Positions 1 through 5,887 of a stretch of 24,533 bases of DNA are shown here, piece after piece; the stretch's first letter is position 1; the number at the start of each line of letters is the position of its first letter. Source of the DNA: a virus. The stretch lies in IMG/VR virus record IMGVR_UViG_3300047557_000451, positions 1 to 24,533 of that record; one strand, written 5' to 3'. The notes below the pieces were generated by a model, which saw only the letters and a list, made by a program, of their open reading frames with translations, was not told the DNA's origin and did not search any database. The position numbers and the translations under genes were made by a program.

Positions 1-252
1 GGGGAACTTAGGACTTTTGTTCGCAAGGAGAATGGCAAGATGACCGGGTCGCCACACGACGACCGAGTTATCTCCTTGGCTATCGCTAACCAGATGCTGA
101 AGTTTGTTTGGCTACCAGAATATTATGTTGGCGAGGTCATCCCAAGAAACACTTTGGCTTGGTGGGAACAGTTTATTATCCAGGATAAACCTCCCCAGAA
201 TCAGCCGATTGGGGCATATAATGTCCGACATGGTGCCGGTATCACCCGCTAG
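1..252 (+). CDS. terL: Terminase large subunit, C-terminal end (partial, 5' truncated by window edge)
   Basis: The reading frame is open from the first base, so the start lies outside the window; 83 residues are visible. The segment GSPHDDRVISLAIANQ (from about residue 15) resembles the last acidic motif of the RNase H-like nuclease domain of large terminases, where an Asp near the end of the domain binds the catalytic metal ion. The enzyme would cut concatemeric DNA and drive it into the prohead through the portal. The short tail rich in Trp, Pro and Gln after this motif is usual for such C-termini. The portal and capsid genes downstream agree with this identity. The ATPase domain cannot be checked here, so the call rests on one motif plus gene order. 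Confidence 0.8.
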   Translation, partial: GELRTFVRKENGKMTGSPHDDRVISLAIANQMLKFVWLPEYYVGEVIPRNTLAWWEQFIIQDKPPQNQPIGAYNVRHGAGITR

Positions 253-272
253 CGAACGGAAACCCTATTGGT

Positions 273-503
273 ATGAACAATATTGCGTGCGAATCCTGCG
301 GTCAATCTTTCGAATTCGATGAGGAACTTCCTCGTCGTGGTGCCGTATGTTTCCGATGCCACATCCGAGGCATCAGTATTGGTTTCACCTACGGTAAGCA
401 GGACTTTCATGGGCCGACGATTAACGAGCGTCGGCGTCAGCAGGAACAGCAAGCCACGGATGCTGGCATCAAGGCCGAACCTGTCGGGAATCGTTGGGTG
501 TAA
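273..503 (+). CDS. Small zinc-ribbon protein, unknown function
   Basis: This 76-aa protein has two CxxC pairs, CESC (Cys6, Cys9) and CFRC (Cys26, Cys29), spaced as in a small zinc ribbon. A conserved-looking GISIGFTYGKQDFHGPTI stretch follows, then a charged, Gln/Arg-rich helix. I recall similar small four-Cys proteins beside terminase or portal genes in actinobacteriophages, without a proven role. The gene starts 20 bases after the terminase stop and has no clear Shine-Dalgarno, so translational coupling is likely. It could be a DNA-binding or packaging accessory factor, but that is inference from position only. Confidence 0.72.
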   Translation: MNNIACESCGQSFEFDEELPRRGAVCFRCHIRGISIGFTYGKQDFHGPTINERRRQQEQQATDAGIKAEPVGNRWV

Positions 504-509
504 TACGCT

Positions 510-701
510 ATGTGGTGGGTTCCGATTGTTGTCGCTTTGATTGGTGGGCCGCTAATGTGGGGGCTAAGCAGATTCGACAAACGGAATACCATCCAGCATG
601 CCGAAAACCAGAAGGTTCTTCTAAGGATTGAATCCAAAGTTGACCATATTGATAACCGTCTTGATGACCATATTGATTACCATTTGAAAGAGGGACTGTG
701 A
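510..701 (+). CDS. Small membrane protein, holin-like (DUF2746-type pattern)
   Basis: This 63-aa protein has one N-terminal hydrophobic segment (about residues 2-20, VPIVVALIGGPLMWGL) and then a charged helical tail (IQHAENQKVLLRIESKVDHI) with coiled-coil character. The layout matches small actinophage proteins of the DUF2746 type, often regarded as holin or holin-partner candidates: membrane anchor, then a polar heptad-like tail ending in DDHIDYH. It lies 6 bases after the zinc-ribbon gene and overlaps the next gene by four bases (GTGA), so the two membrane proteins are probably made together. A holin or antiholin role is inferred; a structural membrane role cannot be excluded. Confidence 0.65.
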   Translation: MWWVPIVVALIGGPLMWGLSRFDKRNTIQHAENQKVLLRIESKVDHIDNRLDDHIDYHLKEGL

Positions 702-889
702 CTTATAAGGAAGCGTTGAAGCGTGGCATCGCCACTTTTGTGGCGGGCGCAACAGCATCCCCCATCAGTGCCGCCATACTAGACATCTCATTCTTCAAGG
801 CCGCTGGAGCCGCTGGCGTTATCGCGGTATGGAACTGGCTGGCTCGGGTCGCCCAGGCATGGAAGGAAGATGATGGCTCGTCCCTCTAA
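698..889 (+). CDS. Small hydrophobic protein, putative holin
   Basis: A GTG start overlaps the stop of the previous gene (GTGA). The 63-aa product has a short basic N-terminus (MTYKEALKRG), then one long or two short hydrophobic segments (about residues 9-27 and 30-50) rich in Ala, Gly and Ile, and a polar C-terminus (WKEDDGSSL). This topology suits a small class II-type holin that forms holes in the inner membrane. Its last 17 bases overlap the start of the portal gene and supply the portal Shine-Dalgarno (GGAAGGA). Having two adjacent small membrane genes favours a holin/antiholin pair, but no functional residue proves it. Confidence 0.6.
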   Translation: MTYKEALKRGIATFVAGATASPISAAILDISFFKAAGAAGVIAVWNWLARVAQAWKEDDGSSL

Positions 890-2672
890 CTCGGACTATT
901 TGGCGCGATATCGCAAGAAGATTAACGCCACCAAAAAGTGGCGCAAAGAAGAATCTTTCGATGACACATGGCGTCGTCTTATTGACCTATATAAGGGTCG
1001 GCATTACGAATATTTCACCAACGAGGACCGCATCTTGGTGAACATGGCATTCTCCACTATTAATGTTATTTATCCTTCTATTTCGGTGAACTACCCGAAA
1101 ATTACGGTTAATGCTATTAATCCCGAGAATGCCGCTAATGCTACTATTGCTGAAGCCGTAGTTAACTATTGGTGGCGTAACCGCAACATTAAAGACCAGT
1201 TCCGTACAGCCGTCAAAGACTTCCTGATTGTCGGCCACGGCTGGTTGAAGGTCGGCTACAGGTATGTTGAAGAAGAACGCATCGGCCAAGACGAAGATGT
1301 GTCCGACCCGAATGTTCCCGAAAATGTAGCATCCACAACCTACAATGTTCTTGAGGATGCCCCGTTCGTTGAACGGGTATCCCCATTCGATGTGTTCGTT
1401 GACCCGGACGCAACCAGCATGGACAACATCAAATGGATTGCTCACCGTGTACGCCGCCCAATCCGCGACATCAAGACCGACAAGCGCTACAACCGCTCTG
1501 TCCGCGAAGATATTGCCCCCGTCAGTTTCTCCCGTTACACATCGGATGAGCCTGCCCACCGTAAAGTCCACGACAAAGAAGAGGGCTATGCGGATGTGTA
1601 TGAGTTTTACGATTTGCGGAACCAGACCGTCAGCGTGTTCGCAGAATCTGCTGACGGATTCCTAATTAAGCCAACCAGAATGCCGTATGCTTTCGGCCAT
1701 CCGTTTGTGATGATTCGAAACTATGATGTGCCGGACAACTTCTATCCGATTGGTGACCTTGAGGCTATTGAGCCGCTACAGCGTGAACTGAATGCTACTC
1801 GTACCCAGATGATGAACCATCGTAAGCGGTATGCCCGTAAGTATTTGTTCCGTGAGTCGGCTCTTGATTCTAATGGTCGTGCGGCCATGGAGTCAGATGA
1901 GGATAATGTGATGGTGCCCGTGACGGGCGACACACCCCTTGGGGATGTTGTCGCACCGTTCCCCGCATTGATTAACCCACCCGAATTCTACAACCAGTCC
2001 AACCAAATCGAACAGGACATCAACCTGATTTCAGGTGTATCGGAATTCATGCGTGGGTCCATGTCCGAAATCCGTCGCACCGCGACAGAAGTCGGACTTG
2101 TCCAAGATGCCGCCAATGCGCGTACAGCCGACAAACTTGCCACCATTGAGAACGCTATTGGGCAAGTTGGTCGCCGTCTATTGAAACTGACTCAGCAGTT
2201 CTTGACGGGCGAAGCAGTCGCGCGCATTATGGGACGGGATGGCGAACCGATTTGGATTCGCTACGACCGTGACTATATTGCTGGAGATTTCGATTTTGAT
2301 GTGGTGGGTGGCTCTACCCGCCCCCACAACGAATCATTCCAGCGTGCCCAAACAGCCGAAATGATTCAGGCCCTGGCACCGTTTGCTGGTGCTGGGGTAA
2401 TTGATATGACCAAGTTTGCGGCCTATGTGCTTCAGGTTGGTTTTGGTATCAAGAACCCTGAAGCCTTTGTTGTTAGCCCCGAACCGCCTGCACCTGAGCA
2501 GATGCCTGGCGGTGGGGCACCGCAGATGATTGGTCCGCCCGGCCAGCCCATGCCTCCTGAGGCTGGTGCGGGCGGCCTTGATGTAGCCAGTTTACCTCCT
2601 GAAATTCTTCAGGCTTTGCTGGCACAGGGTGGCGGTCCTGCCCCGCAGGAGATGCCACCACCTGGTCTTTAG
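873..2672 (+). CDS. Portal protein
   Basis: The product is 599 aa from the second of two tandem ATGs. I chose ATG 873 because AAGGA at 863-867 is 5 bases upstream of it, against 2 bases for ATG 870. The sequence has the usual portal features: a basic N-terminal helix (YRKKINATKKW), NMAFSTINVIYPSISVNYPKI, a central SPFDVFVDPDATSMDNIKW strand region, and the long helical stem around RELNATRTQMMNHRKRYARK and IRRTATEVGLVQDAANART. The C-terminal 70 residues are a Pro/Gly/Met/Gln-rich low-complexity tail. The protein would form the dodecameric ring at one capsid vertex, through which DNA is packaged and ejected and to which the short tail attaches. The length suits podovirus portals. Confidence 0.93.
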   Translation: MARPSNSDYLARYRKKINATKKWRKEESFDDTWRRLIDLYKGRHYEYFTNEDRILVNMAFSTINVIYPSISVNYPKITVNAINPENAANATIAEAVVNYWWRNRNIKDQFRTAVKDFLIVGHGWLKVGYRYVEEERIGQDEDVSDPNVPENVASTTYNVLEDAPFVERVSPFDVFVDPDATSMDNIKWIAHRVRRPIRDIKTDKRYNRSVREDIAPVSFSRYTSDEPAHRKVHDKEEGYADVYEFYDLRNQTVSVFAESADGFLIKPTRMPYAFGHPFVMIRNYDVPDNFYPIGDLEAIEPLQRELNATRTQMMNHRKRYARKYLFRESALDSNGRAAMESDEDNVMVPVTGDTPLGDVVAPFPALINPPEFYNQSNQIEQDINLISGVSEFMRGSMSEIRRTATEVGLVQDAANARTADKLATIENAIGQVGRRLLKLTQQFLTGEAVARIMGRDGEPIWIRYDRDYIAGDFDFDVVGGSTRPHNESFQRAQTAEMIQALAPFAGAGVIDMTKFAAYVLQVGFGIKNPEAFVVSPEPPAPEQMPGGGAPQMIGPPGQPMPPEAGAGGLDVASLPPEILQALLAQGGGPAPQEMPPPGL

Positions 2673-2729
2673 CGAACGCTAGGACTACTAGTAGAGCAAC
2701 CGTTATGGACTCTCATATCTAGGAGATAT
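2670..2729 (+). other. Three successive palindromes in the portal-scaffold spacer, last one enclosing the scaffold ribosome site
   Basis: Within 60 bases there are three short inverted repeats: TAGCG-AA-CGCTA (2670-2681, starting at the portal stop codon), the perfect palindrome CTACTAGTAG (2685-2694), and ATATCT-AGG-AGATAT (2715-2729). The third contains the AGGAG Shine-Dalgarno of the scaffold gene, whose GTG start is at 2731. The stems are short and the last is AT-rich, so stability is modest. A role in translation control or mRNA processing is inference. Confidence 0.5.
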
Positions 2730-2730
2730 T

Positions 2731-3519
2731 GTGGAACAATTTAATGCTGAAGTATCGGCCCCCGATTCGGGACAAGTTGATACTCCGGAAGTTGGGACCC
2801 CCGCTTCGTCGGAGGCACCCAGTTACGATTATGTTGACCTGGATGGCGTTGGCGATAAATATGTCAAAGTCAAGGTTGACGGAACGGAACTGGATGTTCC
2901 CCTGAAGGAAGCGTTGTCTGGCTACCAGCGTCAAGCGGATTATACCCGCAAGACGCAGGAGTTGGCTTCCCAGCGAGAAAACCTACAGCGTGCGGCAACT
3001 ATTGCTGAAGCACTTGAGCGTGACCCTCTGGCAACTTTGGATGTTTTGGGGCGGTATTATGGAGCGAACCAGCCGTTCGCCAACCAGCAGGCCGTTCCTC
3101 AGGAACCGGAGTTTACTGACCCGTTGGAACGCCAGGTGTGGGAGTTGAATCAGAAGATTGCTTCTTTTGAACAACTCCAGGCTCAGCAGGAGTTGGAGCG
3201 CGAAGTGTCACGGCTACAGTCTCAATACCCGGACTTTAACCCTGTGGAGGTTATTAGCACCGCCCTCCAGGCGGGCACCGACAACTTGGAAGCGGTCTAT
3301 AAGCAGATGGCTTACGACAAGTTGGTGCGAGAAGTTCAGACTTATCGTCAGGCTTCTCAGGTAATTACTGACCAGAACAAGTCTATTGAGGAAGCGAAAC
3401 GCCAAGCGGCTTTTGTTGCTGGCGGGGCTTCCGCTAATGGTGCGGGGACAGAACCTGTGGGGCGCATCTCTAGTGTTCAGGATGCTTGGCTTGCCGCCAA
3501 GCGTCAGGCTGGGATGTAA
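2731..3519 (+). CDS. Capsid scaffolding protein
   Basis: This 262-aa protein starts with GTG, 5 bases after the AGGAG site at 2721-2725. It has an acidic, disordered-looking N-terminus, then the motif common to phage scaffolds: YVKVKVDGTELDVPLKEAL followed by GYQRQADYTRKTQELASQ (about residues 72-92). A long helical, Gln/Glu-rich coiled-coil region and a short basic C-terminus (AAKRQAGM) follow. Scaffold proteins direct capsid protein assembly into the procapsid and leave or are degraded before packaging; the basic C-terminal helix commonly contacts the capsid protein. The position between portal and capsid genes fits. No protease motif was seen. Confidence 0.88.
   Translation: MEQFNAEVSAPDSGQVDTPEVGTPASSEAPSYDYVDLDGVGDKYVKVKVDGTELDVPLKEALSGYQRQADYTRKTQELASQRENLQRAATIAEALERDPLATLDVLGRYYGANQPFANQQAVPQEPEFTDPLERQVWELNQKIASFEQLQAQQELEREVSRLQSQYPDFNPVEVISTALQAGTDNLEAVYKQMAYDKLVREVQTYRQASQVITDQNKSIEEAKRQAAFVAGGASANGAGTEPVGRISSVQDAWLAAKRQAGM
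3481..3505 (+). other. Stem-loop at the end of the scaffold gene, upstream of the capsid gene
   Basis: GATGCTTGGC (3481-3490) and GCCAAGCGTC (3496-3505) pair over 10 bp with one G-U wobble around the 5-base loop TTGCC. No T-run follows, so it is not a typical intrinsic terminator. It lies 51 bases before the capsid start and could protect or process the capsid mRNA; that is inference, as the bases are also codons of the scaffold gene. Confidence 0.5.
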
Positions 3520-3556
3520 ATAGTACCAACAACAATTTTCTAGTTAGGAGAATCCA

Positions 3557-4501
3557 ATGCCCGGAAACGCTAGTTTCGACGCACTTTTGTCAACGACGCT
3601 TGCGAATTATCGTGACCAGTTGACAGACAACATTTTCACTGCCCGTCCCCTTACCTACTTCCTTACTGACAAGGGTCGTATTCGTATGGTTGATGGCGGA
3701 ACCAAGATTGTGGAGCCGCTGATTTACGGCACCAACTCCACTGTTTCGTCGTACTCGGGATATGACACCCTGAGCCTGACGGCACAGGAAGGTATCAGTG
3801 CCGCAGAGTTCGAATGGAAGCAGTACGCCGCTTCTATCGCTATCTCGGGTATTGAAGAAGCCAAGAACAACGGTGAGCAGGCTATCATTAACCTCCTTGA
3901 GGCCAAGATTATGCAGGCTGAGGAGTCCATGAAGGAAGGCTTCAACCAGATGTTCTTCGGTGACGGCACCGGTAACTCGGGCAAGAACTGGAACGGCCTT
4001 GGCAACATCGTTGAGTCGGGTAATACCGTTGGTGGAATCAACTCGGCAACGGGCCAGGGTAACGACTGGTGGCGTGCATACGAGGAGAACACCGCTGGTG
4101 CTCTTACTCTTGCTCAGATGGCTACGGCATACAACTCGGTGTCGGTTGGTAATGACCACCCCGACATGGTGCTGACCACCCAGACCCTGTACGAGAAGTA
4201 CGAGTCGTTGCTCCAGCCGCAGTTGCGGTACACCGACACCAAGACGGCTGACGCTGGATTCCAGAACCTGCTTTTCAAGGCCGCCCCGGTGACCTACGAT
4301 GCACATTGCACTTCTGGCGTGGTTTACTTCCTGAATAGCAAGTACCTCACGCTGGTGGGTCACTCGGGCAAGTGGTTTGCCCAGACCGACTTTGTGCGTC
4401 CGGAGAACCTGGATGCCCGCTACGCACTGATTATGTGCTACGGCAACCTGACGGTTCGTAACCGCGCCAAGCAGGGCAAGTTGACGGCCAAGACGGCCTG
4501 A
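3557..4501 (+). CDS. Major capsid protein (HK97-fold type)
   Basis: The product is 314 aa, with a good Shine-Dalgarno (TTAGGAG, spacing about 6) before the ATG. The sequence has the N-terminal helix ending TARPLTYFLTDKGRIRMVDGG and a probable E-loop (YSGYDTLSLTAQEGISAAEF). The spine-helix-like stretch GEQAIINLLEAKIMQAEESM and the A-domain region DHPDMVLTTQTLYEKYESLL follow. These are typical of phage capsid proteins of the HK97 fold. Codons mostly end in C or G (GCC, ACC, AAC, AAG), unlike several neighbours, as expected for a very highly expressed gene. It ends with two in-frame stops in a row (TGA TAG), then a strong terminator. Several hundred copies would form the icosahedral shell. Confidence 0.9.
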   Translation: MPGNASFDALLSTTLANYRDQLTDNIFTARPLTYFLTDKGRIRMVDGGTKIVEPLIYGTNSTVSSYSGYDTLSLTAQEGISAAEFEWKQYAASIAISGIEEAKNNGEQAIINLLEAKIMQAEESMKEGFNQMFFGDGTGNSGKNWNGLGNIVESGNTVGGINSATGQGNDWWRAYEENTAGALTLAQMATAYNSVSVGNDHPDMVLTTQTLYEKYESLLQPQLRYTDTKTADAGFQNLLFKAAPVTYDAHCTSGVVYFLNSKYLTLVGHSGKWFAQTDFVRPENLDARYALIMCYGNLTVRNRAKQGKLTAKTA

Positions 4502-4512
4502 TAGCCCACAAG

Positions 4513-4559
4513 ATAACCCCCTCACTGGCGCAACATGCCGGTGGGGGGGTTATTTTTTT
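4513..4559 (+). terminator. Intrinsic terminator after the capsid gene
   Basis: ATAACCCCCTCAC (4513-4525) pairs with GTGGGGGGGTTAT (4541-4553) over 13 positions with one wobble. An inner TGGC/GCCG extension surrounds a short loop, and the second arm runs straight into seven Ts (4553-4559). This is a clear Rho-independent terminator and the best one in the window. It should lower transcription of the downstream connector and tail genes relative to the capsid gene. Confidence 0.9.
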
Positions 4560-4603
4560 GTGAACGAATCACCCCTAGTAGGAGCCTAATTTAAGGAGAC
4601 TTT

Positions 4604-4969
4604 ATGCCCGCCAAGAAGCAACCTACCGCGATGGATAGCACTACCCGCCAGGCGGTAGCCAAGCGTACCGGGATGAAGAAGTTGGGTGATTTCTACGCTG
4701 GCAAGGGTGCTGGGTCGGCTGACACTCAGGCCGCTCGTGGGGCATCACGCCGTGCGGCTACCTATAAGATGGCGGCCAGCGAAGGCTCCAAGCGTAAGTC
4801 ACCTGCCAAGAAGTCTGATACTGGATTCGGTGTTTACGATTCGCTTCGTTTGCCTGGTGCCAAGAAGTCGGCATCTGGTGTTATCCGCGCCGCGGCTAAA
4901 GTCAATTTTAATTCTCGTCCGGCCAAGAGCAAGTCTGGTGGTTACGGCATGGGAGCGAAAAAGAAGTAA
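4604..4969 (+). CDS. Very basic Lys/Ala-rich protein with repeated AKK motifs, unknown function
   Basis: This 121-aa protein starts after a strong AAGGAG site 5-6 bases before the ATG. By hand count about 28 residues are Lys/Arg and 6 are Asp/Glu, giving a net charge near +22. PAKK or GAKK motifs occur at the N-terminus, in the middle (twice) and at the very end, resembling histone H1-like tails. There is no Cys or Trp. It is the first gene after the capsid terminator and runs into the next gene (TAATG). Possible roles are binding packaged DNA inside the capsid, or a head-completion or decoration protein with a charged inner surface. I recognise no family, so function is open. Confidence 0.75.
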   Translation: MPAKKQPTAMDSTTRQAVAKRTGMKKLGDFYAGKGAGSADTQAARGASRRAATYKMAASEGSKRKSPAKKSDTGFGVYDSLRLPGAKKSASGVIRAAAKVNFNSRPAKSKSGGYGMGAKKK

Positions 4970-5229
4970 TGTCTACCCCCAAGGGAGCAGTCCCGGCATA
5001 CGCACTACATGGGCGCCCCGCGGTTGAAGCGCGGTTGGCCCATATTGAAAACGCCAGAATTGCTTCAGCATCTGCCGAATATGTTGGCCGTGGACCTAAG
5101 TGTATTGCTAACGAGGACACATGTGAAGGTGCTCGCGCTAAGGGCACGGAGTATTGTGTCGGCCATTTGCGTTCGGCCATGAAGAATAAGGAAGTTGTTA
5201 ATGGCGCAGACACGACTAACGAAGGCTAA
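4969..5229 (+). CDS. Small Cys/His protein, putative zinc-binding, unknown function
   Basis: This 86-aa product has an ATG sharing one base with the previous stop (TAATG). The central part KCIANEDTCEGARAKGTEYC followed by VGHLR has three Cys and one His spaced like a small C-x6-C-x10-C-x2-H zinc knuckle of the YCxxH type, seen in various phage and HNH-associated proteins. No HNH catalytic motif is visible, so nuclease activity is not claimed. The C-terminus overlaps the start of the connector gene by 29 bases, in another frame. Its place between the capsid and connector genes suggests a virion or head-completion role. Confidence 0.68.
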   Translation: MSTPKGAVPAYALHGRPAVEARLAHIENARIASASAEYVGRGPKCIANEDTCEGARAKGTEYCVGHLRSAMKNKEVVNGADTTNEG

Positions 5230-5887
5230 TATTCTCCAAGCGGTTCGTGACATCACGGAACTGGATAGCACCGATATTTCGGATAGTTTGCTGACGCTAT
5301 ATTTGCGCGACGGCTATAATCGGATTATTGATTTGGAACGGCGTTGGCCGTTCCTTGAAGTGTCGTTCACTTTGACAACCGTTGCCGACCAACAGTCGTA
5401 CACCATTAACGATTTCACAACCGATGATATCCGTGAAGTAATCAGTGTCGTTGACCCCAATAACATTCGGCTATCGTACATTGATTATGATGAAGCCGAA
5501 GCCCAGTTTCTGACGCCCGCCACTCCGGTTGGGCGTCCAACATTCTTCTCTTTCTGGGCTGACGAAATCCATTTCTTCCCTCAACCCTCGGAAGCATACG
5601 CCCTTTCTGTCCGCGCCTATAGACATCCTGAGGATTGGGTGACGGCGGGGACAACGCCAGATGGCCCCGACTCTTTCGACCTGCCGTTGGTGTACTACAT
5701 TGTTTCTCGCGTCTATCAGTCGCAAGAGGAAATTGGTGTTGCGAACGAATATGAGCGTTCGTTTGCTGACGCCATCAGTTTGGCTAGGCGCGACATTATG
5801 CGCCCCGAATCGTATGCCCCTGTTGTGTTTGCTGGCGGTAAAGGTATCCGCCGCTGGAAGGGGACGGACTGGGATAGCACGATATGA
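5201..5887 (+). CDS. Head-tail connector / tail adaptor protein (gp4/gp11-like)
   Basis: The 228-aa product is read from ATG 5201, which has AAGGAAG just upstream; an in-frame TTG at 5195 lies too close to that site. The N-terminal helical region (TKANILQAVRDITELDSTDI, then LLTLYLRDGYNRIIDLERRW) is typical of podovirus adaptor proteins that sit under the portal. A beta-rich middle follows (RPTFFSFWADEIHFFPQPSE and ALSVRAYRHPEDW). The C-terminal helix covers SRVYQSQEEIGVANEYERSF. The length fits tail tubular A or gp4-type adaptors. It overlaps the next gene in an ATGA arrangement, so adaptor and nozzle are translationally coupled. A perfect 8-bp hairpin (GGAACGGC-GTTG-GCCGTTCC, 5335-5354) lies in its coding sequence. 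Confidence 0.82.
   Translation: MAQTRLTKANILQAVRDITELDSTDISDSLLTLYLRDGYNRIIDLERRWPFLEVSFTLTTVADQQSYTINDFTTDDIREVISVVDPNNIRLSYIDYDEAEAQFLTPATPVGRPTFFSFWADEIHFFPQPSEAYALSVRAYRHPEDWVTAGTTPDGPDSFDLPLVYYIVSRVYQSQEEIGVANEYERSFADAISLARRDIMRPESYAPVVFAGGKGIRRWKGTDWDSTI

Noticed and set aside
104-322. Alternative plus-strand frame across the terminase end and zinc-ribbon start
   Set aside because: It runs out of frame over two better-supported genes and lacks any motif.
1361-1377. CCCGTTC-GTT-GAACGGG hairpin in the portal gene
   Set aside because: A 7-bp stem inside codons with no signal nearby; about the level expected by chance in a window this size.
987-1571. 194-codon minus-strand frame within the portal gene
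   Set aside because: Antisense shadow of the portal; low-information composition and no ribosome site linked to a leftward operon here.
3590-4525. 311-codon open frame on the minus strand across the whole capsid gene
   Set aside because: It mirrors the capsid gene exactly, its product has no recognisable motif, and its opening lies in the terminator stem. The strong C/G third-position bias of the capsid gene removes antisense stops.
4558-4603. Promoter between the capsid terminator and the basic-protein gene
   Set aside because: TTGTGA and TAATTT can be picked out, but their spacing is about 23 bases and no good -10 fits, so I do not call a promoter.
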